Source: Clostridia bacterium (lineage in GTDB: Bacteria > Bacillota > DUOV01 > Zhaonellaceae). Taken from it: a stretch of DNA of 36,123 bases. The stretch lies in NCBI GenBank assembly GCA_012838615.1, contig DUOV01000184.1, positions 1 through 36,123 on the forward strand, given 5' to 3'. The notes beneath the pieces are model-generated. The model saw nothing but the letters and a program-made list of their open reading frames with translations. It was not told the DNA's origin and made no database searches. Shown piece by piece: positions 19,542 to 29,893 of this stretch; position 1 is the stretch's first letter; every line of letters begins with the position of its first letter. The translations under genes were made by a program, and so were the position numbers.

Positions 19542-22309
19542 TATACAACCTCCATATTTTCTTTCCACGGCAAGGGCGAGTTAACAAAATTACTAAACGC
19601 TTCTTTTTCTTTTAATCCTTCTAGAAAACACGCTGACTTCTCCCATCTAATACTTTTTTCTTTATTAGTCGAGCAAATTAAAGCTCCTTCTCTTTTTATC
19701 ACGAAACCTAATTCCTCAAAGGTTTTCAATCCTGCCATGATAAAAATATTCACAACACTTTTATTTGCTACCATTATTTGTTGTTTTAAACTTTCCAAGA
19801 CTAACGGTTTGCCTTCTTTAGTTCGCTCTAAAACTTTGGCTAGTTGATTAAGAAAATTAGCATCAGGAAACATAGCATGTAGCATATCTCTATTATAAAT
19901 CAAATCTTCTTCATTCCATAACAATACGATTTGATTATTTGTGAATTTTTGAGTTCTAATTAATAATTCTTCTTGACTGAAAGGTGCTTCGTATATAATT
20001 TTTACATCGTAATCGTACCATGTATATAATTCTAATAGTTGATTAGATATAACAATTTGCACTTCATTCCGGTTTAAAATAAAACTGTATAGCTCATCTT
20101 TAGTAAATAGCACTTGGATGGAATTATGATTTAATTCAGGATATGTAGCAAACAATTGCTCCCTTAACAGTTCAGCATTTTCTCTGTAGTTACAAATAAT
20201 AAATATTTTTTTATTTTGTTTTATAAACTCATCTAGTATCTGTTTTTTGTTACGTCCCCTATAATCAGCAATATTTTCACTAGTGGTTTTTCCTTTCAAA
20301 AATTGACGATAGTTTAAGAGCTTACCAGCTTTTTTATGTAATAAGCTTTCGTATTTATAATAAAAGGGTTCTGTTAAAACTACTACCTTTTTGGAGCTTA
20401 AGTTATCTAACTTGTAATTTAATTGGCCATCTAACCTTAAAAACTCAATTTCCTTTAAGGCTAAAAAGTCTTCAAGGATAAAACTTAGCCAGCTCCCTAT
20501 TTTCCTTAAAGGTACTTTGACAATATGAAGGCTACTAAATAAATCATTCCAAAAACCGGTTAAATCTATATTCAATTGAAATAATTCTCTGAAAGGAGGG
20601 GTAGAATTAATATCTTTAAGGTTAAGCTGCAAATAATTATTTCCGTTCCATGTGTTTTCCTGTAACGAAAAAATCACATCTGCTTCTTTATTAGAATTAG
20701 ATATCTTATCTCCCAACAAATAAGCTAAGTTAAAACCGATAGCATCTAAGGAAATATTGTTGACTGAAACCTTACATTTTAGATGATTAGCTTGCTTTCC
20801 CACTTCCCTACAATTTTCAAAATGTATTTTGCGGCTATAAAATACTGGCTCTGGATTAGCTGCGCCAAAGGGTTCTAGTTTTTTAAGTTCACGAATAAAG
20901 TTACTATTAATATCCCGTAAATCTATCGCTAAATCAATATCTTGCGAAGGTATTAGCAACTCAGGGCTTAGATGTGTTTTAGCATAGTCGTTTATTATCT
21001 TGTTAAAATTTTCAATATCCTTTGTCCTAACGGTTAGACCGGCAGCGTAATAGTGTCCACCGTACCTTTCAAGGATACTTTCACAATGTTGCAACGCTCT
21101 AAACAGATCAAAATTTTCAATACTACGTCCTGAGCCTTTTGCGTATTCACCCTCAATAGCTAAAAGGATAGTTGGTCGATAATACTTTTCCACTATTTTT
21201 GACGCTACTATACCAATCACACCTGAATGCCAAAATTCAGAACCCAAAACAATAACTTTTTCTTTAGTCAAATCAATTTCTTTCTCGATTCGCTCACACA
21301 CTTCTTTATAAATTTGAGCCTCAACCAGTTGGCGTTCTGAGTTCTCTTTGTTTAACTTTTTTGCTATCTCACAAGAAATTTGTTCGTAATCTGTAATTAG
21401 CAAATCGACTGCTGGAGAAGCATTTCCTAATCTGCCTACAGCATTTAACCTCGGTGCCAGACCAAACGCCACATGACAAGTATTTAACTCCTTTCCAGCT
21501 AAACCCGCTACTTCTACAAGAGCTTTTATGCCAACCCTTTTAAGTTTATTTAACCTATCTAATCCATGTTTGACTAGTATTCTATTTTCTCCCACTAAAG
21601 GAACAACATCTGCAATTGTACCTAGAGCAGCTAAATCAAGAAACCTTTCAACATACGTATCAGGTAGGCCCAATTTTTTCGCCAAGGCTTGAACTAGTTT
21701 AAAGGCTACACCAACCCCAGCATAATGCCGAAAACATTTAGCACGATCTAGTTTAGGGTTTACAACGGCTATCGCAGAAGGCTTTGCTGAACTAGGTTCA
21801 TGGTGGTCTGTAATAATTATATCTAAACTGTAGGCTTTAGCTGCCTCAACTTCACTCATAGCACTTATTCCACAGTCTACAGTAATAACTAGGGAACAAT
21901 TTAAACTTCTTTTTGCCCATAATAGAGAGTCCTTATTAAGGCCATAGCCTTCTCCAAGGCGCTCAGGTATATAATATTCTACCATAGCCCCTTGATCTCG
22001 AAGAAAATCTGTTAACAGGGCAGTACTCGTGATACCATCTACATCATAATCACCATATATTAAAATACGCTCACCGTTATTGATGGCTTTTAAGATACGA
22101 GTAACCGCCAGTTCCATATCCGGTAAACAAAATGGATTTTCGAGATTAGTCAGCTCAGGATATACAAATTTCTTTGCTTCCTCAATTGTTAAAATGCTGC
22201 GATTTACAAGAAGCTGAGCTACGTATTCTGGTAAGTCTAGATTTTGAGCTAATATTTGGGCTTTTTCTCTATATTTAGCTTTATAATTCCACATTTTTTC
22301 TTTTCGCAT
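19541..22309 (-). CDS. recJ: Single-strand DNA exonuclease RecJ, long Firmicute form
   Basis: A 5'-3' ssDNA exonuclease in recombination and repair. 922 residues, against about 577 in E. coli. The DHH core has [12 protein letters not shown] (about 79-90), ITDHHEPS (about 150) and GIGS-like linkers; DHHA1 has [12 protein letters not shown] and the GGHYYAAGL motif (about 405). The C-terminal third beyond about residue 560 corresponds to the RecJ_C region of Firmicutes, plus a helicase-like stretch with no intact Walker motif ([31 protein letters not shown]). Start ATG at 22309 has GGAAAGGAT 9 nt ahead. A structured repeat lies in its leader, and apt overlaps its stop. Confidence 0.95.
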   Translation of the reverse strand: MRKEKMWNYKAKYREKAQILAQNLDLPEYVAQLLVNRSILTIEEAKKFVYPELTNLENPFCLPDMELAVTRILKAINNGERILIYGDYDVDGITSTALLTDFLRDQGAMVEYYIPERLGEGYGLNKDSLLWAKRSLNCSLVITVDCGISAMSEVEAAKAYSLDIIITDHHEPSSAKPSAIAVVNPKLDRAKCFRHYAGVGVAFKLVQALAKKLGLPDTYVERFLDLAALGTIADVVPLVGENRILVKHGLDRLNKLKRVGIKALVEVAGLAGKELNTCHVAFGLAPRLNAVGRLGNASPAVDLLITDYEQISCEIAKKLNKENSERQLVEAQIYKEVCERIEKEIDLTKEKVIVLGSEFWHSGVIGIVASKIVEKYYRPTILLAIEGEYAKGSGRSIENFDLFRALQHCESILERYGGHYYAAGLTVRTKDIENFNKIINDYAKTHLSPELLIPSQDIDLAIDLRDINSNFIRELKKLEPFGAANPEPVFYSRKIHFENCREVGKQANHLKCKVSVNNISLDAIGFNLAYLLGDKISNSNKEADVIFSLQENTWNGNNYLQLNLKDINSTPPFRELFQLNIDLTGFWNDLFSSLHIVKVPLRKIGSWLSFILEDFLALKEIEFLRLDGQLNYKLDNLSSKKVVVLTEPFYYKYESLLHKKAGKLLNYRQFLKGKTTSENIADYRGRNKKQILDEFIKQNKKIFIICNYRENAELLREQLFATYPELNHNSIQVLFTKDELYSFILNRNEVQIVISNQLLELYTWYDYDVKIIYEAPFSQEELLIRTQKFTNNQIVLLWNEEDLIYNRDMLHAMFPDANFLNQLAKVLERTKEGKPLVLESLKQQIMVANKSVVNIFIMAGLKTFEELGFVIKREGALICSTNKEKSIRWEKSACFLEGLKEKEAFSNFVNSPLPWKENMEVV

Positions 22310-22429
22310 GAGCTTAATCCTTTCCAGAACCTAATCATAAAAATAAACTTGAAACTAACCAAGTCTTAACGCTAAGAAGCCTTAATTTTTTAATATTTTC
22401 TAGCTTACTGAACTAGTATATTAGAAAAA

Positions 22430-22474
22430 CTTGGCTTGCGCCAAGCCCTTTGGACGAAAGCGAAAGCTTTAGTT
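22430..22474. repeat. Structured dispersed element, copy 2 (recJ leader)
   Basis: 45 nt related to 11672-11717. Hairpin 1 is a 6-bp stem CTTGGC/GCCAAG. Hairpin 2 is AAGC-GAAA-GCTT, in which one G-C pair of copy 1 is replaced by A-T. The GGACGAA linker is unchanged. On the minus strand hairpin 1 has a GCAA loop and is followed by TTTTTC. It lies about 120 nt upstream of recJ. The rest of the 284-nt gap 22310-22593 holds only a terminator and no visible gene. Confidence 0.65.
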
Positions 22475-22513
22475 GCTATTATTTAAAATCAGAAAGCTTA
22501 TACTTTTTGATTT

Positions 22514-22550
22514 TATAAAAAATAACCTGGCAAGCCAGGTTATTTTTATT
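22514..22550. terminator. Bidirectional terminator before recJ leader
   Basis: The stem AAATAACCTGGC/GCCAGGTTATTT (22520-22531 with 22534-22545) carries T-rich tails on both strands. It lies downstream of the small membrane-protein gene. Confidence 0.85.
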
Positions 22551-22593
22551 TCTCTATAAACATGTAATATCCCTGCAAATACAAAAGAAAGAA

Positions 22594-23046
22594 TCACATT
22601 AACTTAACAATAATATAAAGGTTTAAGATAGAAGAGTATATTATTCTGATAAAGAAACCGCTAAATGTTAGGAATAAAGCTTTATATCCTAATTTTGCAA
22701 AACGTCGAATCAAAGGGACACCTAGTACAGGTCCAAATACGGTGCTGAAAAATAATGGGCGCAGTATCATACCAACTAAGATACTTAAGGCAGAGCCACC
22801 TATAATCATTTCGCGAATAGGTAAGGATTGATATTTTTTTATAACCAGATTTTCTAAATATTTTACTAAAATATAAAAACCTATAGCTGATCCTAGAATA
22901 AAAAGGATTTGTTCTAGGTTTAGCAATTGGTTAAGAAAAATGATACCTAACCCCAAACAAAGGTTTATAAAATAACCTTTGTTGCCTAAAATTACGACTA
23001 AACTTAATCCGATTAATAGGAGCAAAGACTGGAATAATAGCGCCAT
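22594..23046 (-). CDS. Small integral membrane protein of unknown function
   Basis: 150 residues and strongly hydrophobic. Four membrane segments are visible at about 4-20, 26-45, 47-65 and 85-105, followed by a basic linker (RRFAKLGYK) and a last hydrophobic stretch to the end (IIYSSILNLYIIVKLM). The arrangement recalls small DUF456-like proteins, but I do not recognise the family with confidence. The ATG at 23046 has AGGGAT about 9 nt upstream; a GTG three codons earlier is less likely. It is a single-gene unit with an inverted repeat just upstream and a terminator downstream. Confidence 0.75.
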   Translation of the reverse strand: MALLFQSLLLLIGLSLVVILGNKGYFINLCLGLGIIFLNQLLNLEQILFILGSAIGFYILVKYLENLVIKKYQSLPIREMIIGGSALSILVGMILRPLFFSTVFGPVLGVPLIRRFAKLGYKALFLTFSGFFIRIIYSSILNLYIIVKLM

Positions 23047-23062
23047 TACAAACACATCCCTA

Positions 23063-23098
23063 GTTTACTTGACACTATTATTACCTTAAAAAGTAAAC
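23063..23098. repeat. Inverted repeat upstream of membrane protein gene
   Basis: 8-bp arms GTTTACTT and AAGTAAAC (23063-23070 and 23091-23098) are separated by 20 nt, immediately upstream of the ribosome-binding site. It could be an operator or leader hairpin; no regulator is identified. Confidence 0.45.
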
Positions 23099-23120
23099 GG
23101 TAAAACAAATGTCTTGTATT

Positions 23121-23558
23121 CTAGCCAATTCTTGAGCTAATACTAGTCTTTAATGCTCTTTTTGCTTCCATTTTGTTCTGTAATTTTTGGATTGTACTTA
23201 AACCCAAGCTCAGCATGATTGCCTCATCAACTTTTTTCAAAGTATCACTATCTAGTCTACCTAAATAAGAATCATTAGTAAAATGCTCTTTTTGTAGGGT
23301 TCGAATTTGAGAGAAAAGAGCTACGTGTTCTTCCTTTAAACCAGTTTTAGTATTGGCAGGAATAGGTACGCAAAATAGTAGTTTTTTTACTTTCCGGAGA
23401 GTTGTAAGAGGAACAACAATAACAGACTGACAGTATTTATTCCCAATATCATTTTGAATTACTAAGACAGGTCTTCGTAAATTTTTAAAACTGTTTCCCA
23501 AGTTAATGTTGAAAATATCGCCTCGCCGAATTATTACGGAACTTTTAATAGGTCGCAT
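23121..23558 (-). CDS. MazF/PemK-family endoribonuclease toxin homologue
   Basis: 145 residues. The MazF fold is clear: RRGDIFNINLG at residues 11-21, RRPVLVIQNDIGN with the catalytic-type arginine at about 28-29, VVPLTT with the conserved threonine near 52, and LFSQIRTLQKEHF near 81. The C-terminus KKVDEAIMLSLGL is typical, followed by a basic tail of about 25 residues longer than in B. subtilis MazF. Family members cut mRNA at short sequences and are neutralised by an antitoxin. It starts 3 nt after a 54-residue ORF that does not look like MazE. Activity and target site cannot be read from the sequence. Confidence 0.88.
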   Translation of the reverse strand: MRPIKSSVIIRRGDIFNINLGNSFKNLRRPVLVIQNDIGNKYCQSVIVVPLTTLRKVKKLLFCVPIPANTKTGLKEEHVALFSQIRTLQKEHFTNDSYLGRLDSDTLKKVDEAIMLSLGLSTIQKLQNKMEAKRALKTSISSRIG

Positions 23559-23561
23559 AAT

Positions 23562-23726
23562 CTATCCCCCAACCCCTGTTTCTTCAAGTAAAAGTAAAGC
23601 AAGGTTTTCATCTTGTTGCCATTCCTGTTCTAATGTTATATTTAGATTAGCGTAGTATGTATAATTAGCTTTTAACTGCTGCCCTATAGTTTTCTTAAAT
23701 CCAAAAATATTGCTTAACCAGCCCAT
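23562..23726 (-). CDS. Small protein (54 aa) directly upstream of the MazF homologue
   Basis: 54 residues with TAGGTG upstream of the ATG and an in-frame TAG 3 nt before the mazF-like start, an arrangement typical of an antitoxin-toxin pair. It begins with a short hydrophobic or aromatic part (MGWLSNIFGFKK), then KANYTYYANLNITLEQEW, and ends with NLALLLLEETGVGG. No MazE (AbrB-type) or ribbon-helix-helix pattern is visible. An antitoxin role is inferred from position only. Confidence 0.65.
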   Translation of the reverse strand: MGWLSNIFGFKKTIGQQLKANYTYYANLNITLEQEWQQDENLALLLLEETGVGG

Positions 23727-23821
23727 GAAGCACACCTACCAAAAATTTCTAGTTATATTAATAATACGCTAATTTAAATACTAATCCTTTTTCGATTTCT
23801 GTCGGAAACTAGGAAATACTA

Positions 23822-23855
23822 AGATAAAAAGGCACCTGCTTACGCAAAGTGCCTT
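23822..23855 (-). terminator. Terminator after yajC
   Basis: The stem AAGGCAC/GTGCCTT (23849-23855 with 23829-23835) is followed by TTTTTATCTT on the minus strand, 11 nt after the yajC stop. Confidence 0.85.
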
Positions 23856-23866
23856 ATTTGAGAGTT

Positions 23867-24136
23867 TTATTTTTCTTTTCCACATATTCTGCTTATCGCA
23901 GATTTTTCAAAATCAACCTCTACTTTGTCAGCTATCCTTAGAGTCACATTGTCATCCTTTATTTTGATAATCCTACCATGGATGCCTCCTATAGTAACAA
24001 CAGCATCATTTACTTTTAGGCTATCCATCATTTCTTGACGTTTTTGCTGCTGTTTCTTTTGAGGTCTTATCATTAAAAAATAAATAATCGCAAATAGAAA
24101 CACTAAATAAATGATTGTTCCAGCCCATTGTTCCAA
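23867..24136 (-). CDS. yajC: Preprotein translocase accessory subunit YajC
   Basis: 89 residues. One membrane helix at about residues 6-24 is followed by the signature MIRPQKKQQQKRQEMMDSLK and a small cytosolic domain (VVTIGGIHGRIIKI, then VTLRIADKVEVDFEKSAI). YajC associates with SecDF. The start is TTG at 24136 with AAGGTGG upstream. The order queA-tgt-yajC is conserved in many bacteria. secD and secF, the usual next genes, are absent: a terminator follows instead. Confidence 0.95.
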   Translation of the reverse strand: MEQWAGTIIYLVFLFAIIYFLMIRPQKKQQQKRQEMMDSLKVNDAVVTIGGIHGRIIKIKDDNVTLRIADKVEVDFEKSAISRICGKEK

Positions 24137-24198
24137 ATAGTTTCACCACCTTTTTTAAAGATTCTCTTTATATTTCCATATTCATATTTAAAACCCTT

Positions 24199-25308
<1,110 letters not shown>

Positions 25309-25338
25309 TCAATCACCTACTAAATGCTATAACTTTTG

Positions 25339-26364
25339 CTAGATAATTAGCATCGCGTCACCAAAACTAAAAAAACGGTACTTTTCCTGAACCGCAACTT
25401 TATATGCATGTAACGTCTCATCTTTTCCTAAAAAAGCGCTTACAAGCATAATTAAAGTAGATTTGGGCAAATGAAAATTAGTTAGTAAACCATTAATTAC
25501 TTTAAACTTAAACCCTGGATATATGAAGATGTCTGTAAAACCCTTATATTCTCTGATCTCCCCAAACTTTATAGCTATTGATTCCAGCGTTCTAACTGAA
25601 GTAGTACCAACAGCAATTATTCTTCTTCCTTCAGCTTGAGCTGACTTTAATATTTTAGCAGTTTTTGAGGAAAGTTCCAAATACTCTTCATGCATGTGAT
25701 GCTCTTCTAGTTCCTCAGTTTTAACTGGTCTGAATGTTCCTAAACCTACGTGTAAGGTAATATAACAAATTTCAATTCCTTTTTGTTTAATACGATCTAA
25801 TAGCTCCGCAGTAAAATGAAGTCCTGCCGTTGGAGCAGCAGCAGAACCCTCTTCTTTGGCATATACAGTTTGATATCTGGTTTGATCTTTTAAATCTTTT
25901 TTGATATAAGGTGGCAAAGGCATTTTACCTAGTCTATTTAAAATTTCTTCAAAGATCCCTTTAAACTTAAAACGTAAGATTCGCCCTCCGGCTTCTGTAT
26001 TAGCTATTGAAACAGCATATAATTCTTCACCAGGAAAAGTAATAATTGTATCCTTTTTTACCTTTCTTCCTGGTTTAACCAGCACTTCCCAGTCTGTATT
26101 GTTTAACCTTTTAAGCAAAACAATCTCAATTAATGCTCCTGTATCCTTTTTTTGGCCAAATAACCTAGCAGGTAAAACTTTTGTATTGTTTAAAACTAAA
26201 ACATCACCACTCTCAAGAAAATCAATAAGATTATAAAATTTTTTATGAATGATGTTGTTATTCCTTTTATCTATAACCATCAGTCGGGAATGATCCCTTG
26301 GATAAATTGGTTCTTGAGCTATTAATTCCTCTGGCAATTCATAATCAAATTCAGAAACTTTCAT
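25339..26364 (-). CDS. queA: S-adenosylmethionine:tRNA ribosyltransferase-isomerase QueA
   Basis: Converts preQ1-tRNA to epoxyqueuosine-tRNA using the ribosyl part of S-adenosylmethionine. 341 residues, standard. Typical signatures are the N-terminal [19 protein letters not shown], the central [22 protein letters not shown] and the C-terminal [23 protein letters not shown] precedes the ATG. It follows the SpoIID/LytB-domain gene by 9 nt and precedes tgt, its pathway partner. Confidence 0.97.
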   Translation of the reverse strand: MKVSEFDYELPEELIAQEPIYPRDHSRLMVIDKRNNNIIHKKFYNLIDFLESGDVLVLNNTKVLPARLFGQKKDTGALIEIVLLKRLNNTDWEVLVKPGRKVKKDTIITFPGEELYAVSIANTEAGGRILRFKFKGIFEEILNRLGKMPLPPYIKKDLKDQTRYQTVYAKEEGSAAAPTAGLHFTAELLDRIKQKGIEICYITLHVGLGTFRPVKTEELEEHHMHEEYLELSSKTAKILKSAQAEGRRIIAVGTTSVRTLESIAIKFGEIREYKGFTDIFIYPGFKFKVINGLLTNFHLPKSTLIMLVSAFLGKDETLHAYKVAVQEKYRFFSFGDAMLII

Positions 26365-26373
26365 CTTATCTCC

Positions 26374-27792
26374 TTAATTCCTGTAGTGTTCAATAGACAA
26401 ATAACCATTGTTTTTCCCTTGATTATAATAGTATTCTAAAATCTCATCATACTTATACCCAACCTTAGCCATTCCTTGAGCTCCCCATTGACTCATTCCA
26501 AGACCATGACCATGACCTTTGCCGTTAATAATAACTTTATTAAACAGTTTTGGATAGATTTTTGTACTTCCTAAACCTACTACAGTATACTCATTACTAT
26601 TTTCCCCGTTCAAAGGGGAAAGAGAATTGCTGTTGCCTATGGCGTAAAGCTTGTCCCCTCTTGTTACTTCAACCATCTCCCCGTATTCATTCAGAATATA
26701 AACTGTCGAATCTAAGAGAAGATCAAATAATGTACTTTTTAACCCTAAAACAGACCTGATTGAGTCTTTAATAATTGCTTTTTCACCTTTAGTACCAATG
26801 AAATCTAGCCGGGTAACTCTTCCTGATAGTGTGTCTGAATTAAGATCATCTTGCTTCTTAGATAGTTTTAGATCCAATAGTTCACCAACTTCAATTTTAT
26901 TTGAACTTCTGTTGTTCCAGTTATTAATTTTATCAATTAAATTTTCACGTGAGTAAGTCACGTTCCATTCATAAGTATTTGCTGGCCATCCGCTACTAGT
27001 CTGATAAGGGTAAGTAACTGCATACTGATCAAAAGGCGAACTTACAGCCCTGATATAAGGAAGTTTTTCTAGCCAAACATTTTCCGAGTTTTCAGTATGG
27101 CCACCGGCGTTAGCATGATAAAAAGCGTTGACAAGCTTACCGTCATAGTAAAGAACTAATCCTGCAGTTTCCTCAACTGCTTGCTTAACAATGTCCGCGC
27201 CAGCCAATAATTCTGCATCATATCCGCCGTAAACTTGCGAACTGGTATCTATACCAACATCATATTTCGTACTTTTTCCCTTATTACTGAGGGCATAGGA
27301 ACGAGATACAACAGCCTGGGCTTTTAGGGCCTCTTGAGGTGCAGAGTACCCCATTTCCTTACCTACAACTCCATATAAATATTTTTCAATACCAACGTTA
27401 TTTATAGCCAATAACCCATTAGTGTCATTTTGGATTATTAGTGAATCTCGATAGGAAACGCTTAAACATCGAAAAATGTTATCTTTAGAGGTGCTTTGAG
27501 GCATTAAAACAAGGGGGCCTAAATAAGGTGTCTCTATATTCATACCATTAATTGAGATTTTCATATTAAATCCTTCTCCCAAGACAGTCCATTCTTCCCC
27601 TTTTTGAGGATAGCCTATAGGCATTTGGGTACTGGCATCAGTAAGAATATATTCTCCTTCGACAACACTAAAACTTACTTTATTTACGTTACTCACAAGC
27701 CCTACTCTAATAGTTACCTCAGTATCACCATATGCAGATAATGGTATAAACAAAAAAAATATAACTGAAAAAAATATTGTAAAATGTTTCAT
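26374..27792 (-). CDS. SpoIID/LytB-domain secreted protein
   Basis: 472 residues. A signal peptide spans about 1-22 (hydrophobic core FSVIFFLFIPLSAYG). The SpoIID/LytB domain is recognised by GVVGKEMGYSAPQEALKAQAV (about 135-155), YHANAGGHTENSENVW and the C-terminal GHGHGLGMSQWGAQGMAK (about 425-445). SpoIID is a lytic transglycosylase in engulfment; the catalytic-type Glu in KEM is present. At 472 residues it is longer than classic SpoIID (about 340), so LytB-like or SpoIID-related is the safer name. It sits between rsgI and queA, as in several clostridia. Confidence 0.92.
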   Translation of the reverse strand: MKHFTIFFSVIFFLFIPLSAYGDTEVTIRVGLVSNVNKVSFSVVEGEYILTDASTQMPIGYPQKGEEWTVLGEGFNMKISINGMNIETPYLGPLVLMPQSTSKDNIFRCLSVSYRDSLIIQNDTNGLLAINNVGIEKYLYGVVGKEMGYSAPQEALKAQAVVSRSYALSNKGKSTKYDVGIDTSSQVYGGYDAELLAGADIVKQAVEETAGLVLYYDGKLVNAFYHANAGGHTENSENVWLEKLPYIRAVSSPFDQYAVTYPYQTSSGWPANTYEWNVTYSRENLIDKINNWNNRSSNKIEVGELLDLKLSKKQDDLNSDTLSGRVTRLDFIGTKGEKAIIKDSIRSVLGLKSTLFDLLLDSTVYILNEYGEMVEVTRGDKLYAIGNSNSLSPLNGENSNEYTVVGLGSTKIYPKLFNKVIINGKGHGHGLGMSQWGAQGMAKVGYKYDEILEYYYNQGKNNGYLSIEHYRN

Positions 27793-27886
27793 GTGATCCC
27801 CTCGTTTACAGGATTTATTTCATATTTCTACATATTACAAGTATTTTCCTTCAGTTATATATTTACTTGTTAATTAGTATTTTAAA

Positions 27887-29086
27887 TTATTTATTTCGAA
27901 TTATTTTAATGCTTTTATTAGTAGTATTAGTGTTTTTGATTCTGGCTTTAACACTTTTTTTATTGGCTTTACTTTTGCTCCTAGCTTTAATATTTTTATC
28001 ATCGGCTTTATAACTTGTGTCTTTAGCTTTATTGCTTTTTTTCTTAGTTTTGTTATTTTTATTTTTTTGTTCATTACTTTGTTTTTTCTTTTCCGTCCTG
28101 CTAGTTTCTAATCTATCCTTTTGGTTGTTGTCAAACTTTAAATTATCAATATTGTTTACGACCTTAGTCTTGATATCTATATTATCTCGGAAATCTTTAT
28201 TTATCTTAAATCCTATTGCTTTTTCCTTCTCAATTTTTTCCTTAAGCTTTTCGGCTATCTTTTCCTTTTTTCTCTGAGTAACCTGTTCCTTTTTAGCCTG
28301 TTTTAAAAGTTGCCTTAAATCTCCACCTGATTTTTTTACAGCCTTCCCCAAGCTTTCCACTTGTAATTCTTCAGGAGTTATATCTAACCCATTTTCTAAA
28401 GCTTTGCGAAAAATAACATACTTACCGGTTGATATTCCTAAATCATTTGCTTCTTTACGAACATTCTCATCCGTAGTTATAGTATCAACATTAGCTGTTA
28501 TATTTTTTTCAACTAATGATTTCTCTACCTCTTCTACCAACTCACTACTGTCTACTTTTGTACTTGCTTCAGCTTTTGTCGGTACATAAGTAAGTAAAAT
28601 ATTTTGAGATTCCACTTCTGTGTTTAGATATCCTAACTCAATAGCCTTATCTATTAACTGCTTTAAAGCAACTTTCAGAGGTTTTCCTATTAAGTCATTA
28701 TTTTGTAAAACATGCTCTCCATCTTTATTTAACGCTGTAGCAGTTCTTACATATTCGTTTTTATCTAAACCTAACTCTACACTAGGGTTTATATCAACTA
28801 TTAAATATGATTCCATTTGGGGCAAAATAAGTGACTCAGTTGTTAGTGGTTTTACAGATGTTAAGACAAAACACACCAAAAAAATTGCTACTAAAGCAGC
28901 ATACTTAACAAACTTATTATAACTAGAGCTTGGGATGTCTGAATATTTAAAAGAATACTCTTCCCCAATACTAGGTATTGGACCTTTGTTAGGTAATTTT
29001 ACTGAAATGAATTCTCCAGAAGAGGTAAGAAGTATAGCTTTCTTAATATCCACATCGACAACTAACCCTTTTTTTTCTTCAGTCAC
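27887..29086 (-). CDS. rsgI: Anti-sigma factor RsgI with Lys/Asn-rich C-terminal tail
   Basis: 399 residues. The N-terminal RsgI domain (about 5-50) should bind SigI inside the cell. One membrane helix lies at about 61-78. The extracellular domain carries DINPSVELGL with Asn100-Pro101, the site where RsgI proteins are reported to self-cleave. After about residue 260 the sequence is low-complexity and strongly basic (Lys, Asn, Ser), with repeated KxxNKAK-like units and no carbohydrate-binding module such as those in cellulolytic clostridia. The start is GTG at 29086, overlapping the sigI TGA by 4 nt, so translation is coupled. Confidence 0.92.
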   Translation of the reverse strand: MTEEKKGLVVDVDIKKAILLTSSGEFISVKLPNKGPIPSIGEEYSFKYSDIPSSSYNKFVKYAALVAIFLVCFVLTSVKPLTTESLILPQMESYLIVDINPSVELGLDKNEYVRTATALNKDGEHVLQNNDLIGKPLKVALKQLIDKAIELGYLNTEVESQNILLTYVPTKAEASTKVDSSELVEEVEKSLVEKNITANVDTITTDENVRKEANDLGISTGKYVIFRKALENGLDITPEELQVESLGKAVKKSGGDLRQLLKQAKKEQVTQRKKEKIAEKLKEKIEKEKAIGFKINKDFRDNIDIKTKVVNNIDNLKFDNNQKDRLETSRTEKKKQSNEQKNKNNKTKKKSNKAKDTSYKADDKNIKARSKSKANKKSVKARIKNTNTTNKSIKIIRNK

Positions 29087-29781
29087 GTCTTTCCCCCCTT
29101 TATCTTCCCAATTTTAATATATTCTTTTAGCATAGGGAATTCATAAATCATAATTATAGCCAAGGCAATAATATATTTACGCTGTCTTTCTAGTGTTTTT
29201 CTACTAAGATTTACCTTTGAAACTAAGGCTTTTAATGGTAATTCCTTTCTCCCTAAAAGATATTTTCGTAGAGAATCATCAGTTGCAATTAAATGAGCCA
29301 CTCTCAAAGCACGACTTCTTGCGTCTCTATGTTTTGGAGATACTTTAACTAAATCTTTCATGGATATTCCGTAGTTTTTTAAAACATCTTGATAAAGCAA
29401 AATTTCCTCTTGCCTGTCCCTGGTTTCCTGTTCACTTTTATAAATTTGTTCTGATTGTTCATATTGAACTACATCAAGTTCATCTTCTAATTCTTTGACT
29501 AAACTTGATAACGGAATACTATTGTTTCTTTCTTTCCGAAAAAAATCTATTAATCTCCGCTTGATGACAATTTCGGCAAAAGTAAAAAAACTTGCACCTT
29601 TTTCCGGGTTATAATTATCAATTGCTTCGTTAAAGGCTATTAACCCTACACTTGCTTCATCATCAGATGAACTAATAAATTCTCCACAAATTTTAGATAC
29701 AACTTTAAAAACAAAAGGTTTATATTTTATGATTATCTCTTCACGAGCTAAATTATCTCCGGATTTTGAGGCTAGTAACAA
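29083..29781 (-). CDS. sigI: RNA polymerase sigma factor SigI
   Basis: 232 residues from TTG at 29781. Sigma-70 region 2-like sequence KYKPFVFKVVSKICGEF, SVGLIAFNEAIDNYNPEKGASFFTFAEIVIKRRLIDFFRKE identifies SigI (blocks within about 25-95), and the C-terminal helix-turn-helix is LSRKTLERQRKYIIALAI. SigI responds to heat or envelope signals through RsgI. The start is uncertain: the TTG has a poor ribosome-binding site, homologous sequence seems to extend upstream, and the only strong one (AAAGGGG, 29851-29845) stands 9 nt before an in-frame CTG at 29835. The frame is closed by TGA upstream of that. Confidence 0.92.
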   Translation of the reverse strand: MLLASKSGDNLAREEIIIKYKPFVFKVVSKICGEFISSSDDEASVGLIAFNEAIDNYNPEKGASFFTFAEIVIKRRLIDFFRKERNNSIPLSSLVKELEDELDVVQYEQSEQIYKSEQETRDRQEEILLYQDVLKNYGISMKDLVKVSPKHRDARSRALRVAHLIATDDSLRKYLLGRKELPLKALVSKVNLSRKTLERQRKYIIALAIIMIYEFPMLKEYIKIGKIKGGKT

Positions 29782-29862
29782 TTTGGATAAATTTGCTTCT
29801 TCGTGGGTGGAGTTGACTATTGTAAAGAAAAGCAGTACTACTCACCCCTTTCTAATAAAACA

Positions 29863-29892
29863 TTCGTTCAGGCATAGTCTTAATCTGAGGGT
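29863..29892 (-). promoter_or_regulatory. Candidate SigI-type autoregulatory promoter
   Basis: Upstream of sigI the minus strand shows ACCCTC (29892-29887) and CGAA (29866-29863), resembling the ACCC.../CGAA elements reported for sigma-I promoters. The spacing of 20 nt was not checked against known sites. No good sigma-A promoter was seen here. Confidence 0.35.
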
Positions 29893-29893
29893 A

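Noticed and set aside
19541-22309. recJ as a fusion with an active helicase
   Set aside because: The C-terminal part has helicase-like blocks but no Walker A or B; a long RecJ_C region is usual in Firmicutes.
28017-28277. Plus-strand hydrophobic open frame
   Set aside because: It is the antisense image of the Lys-rich tail of rsgI, which reads as Leu/Phe/Ser on the opposite strand.
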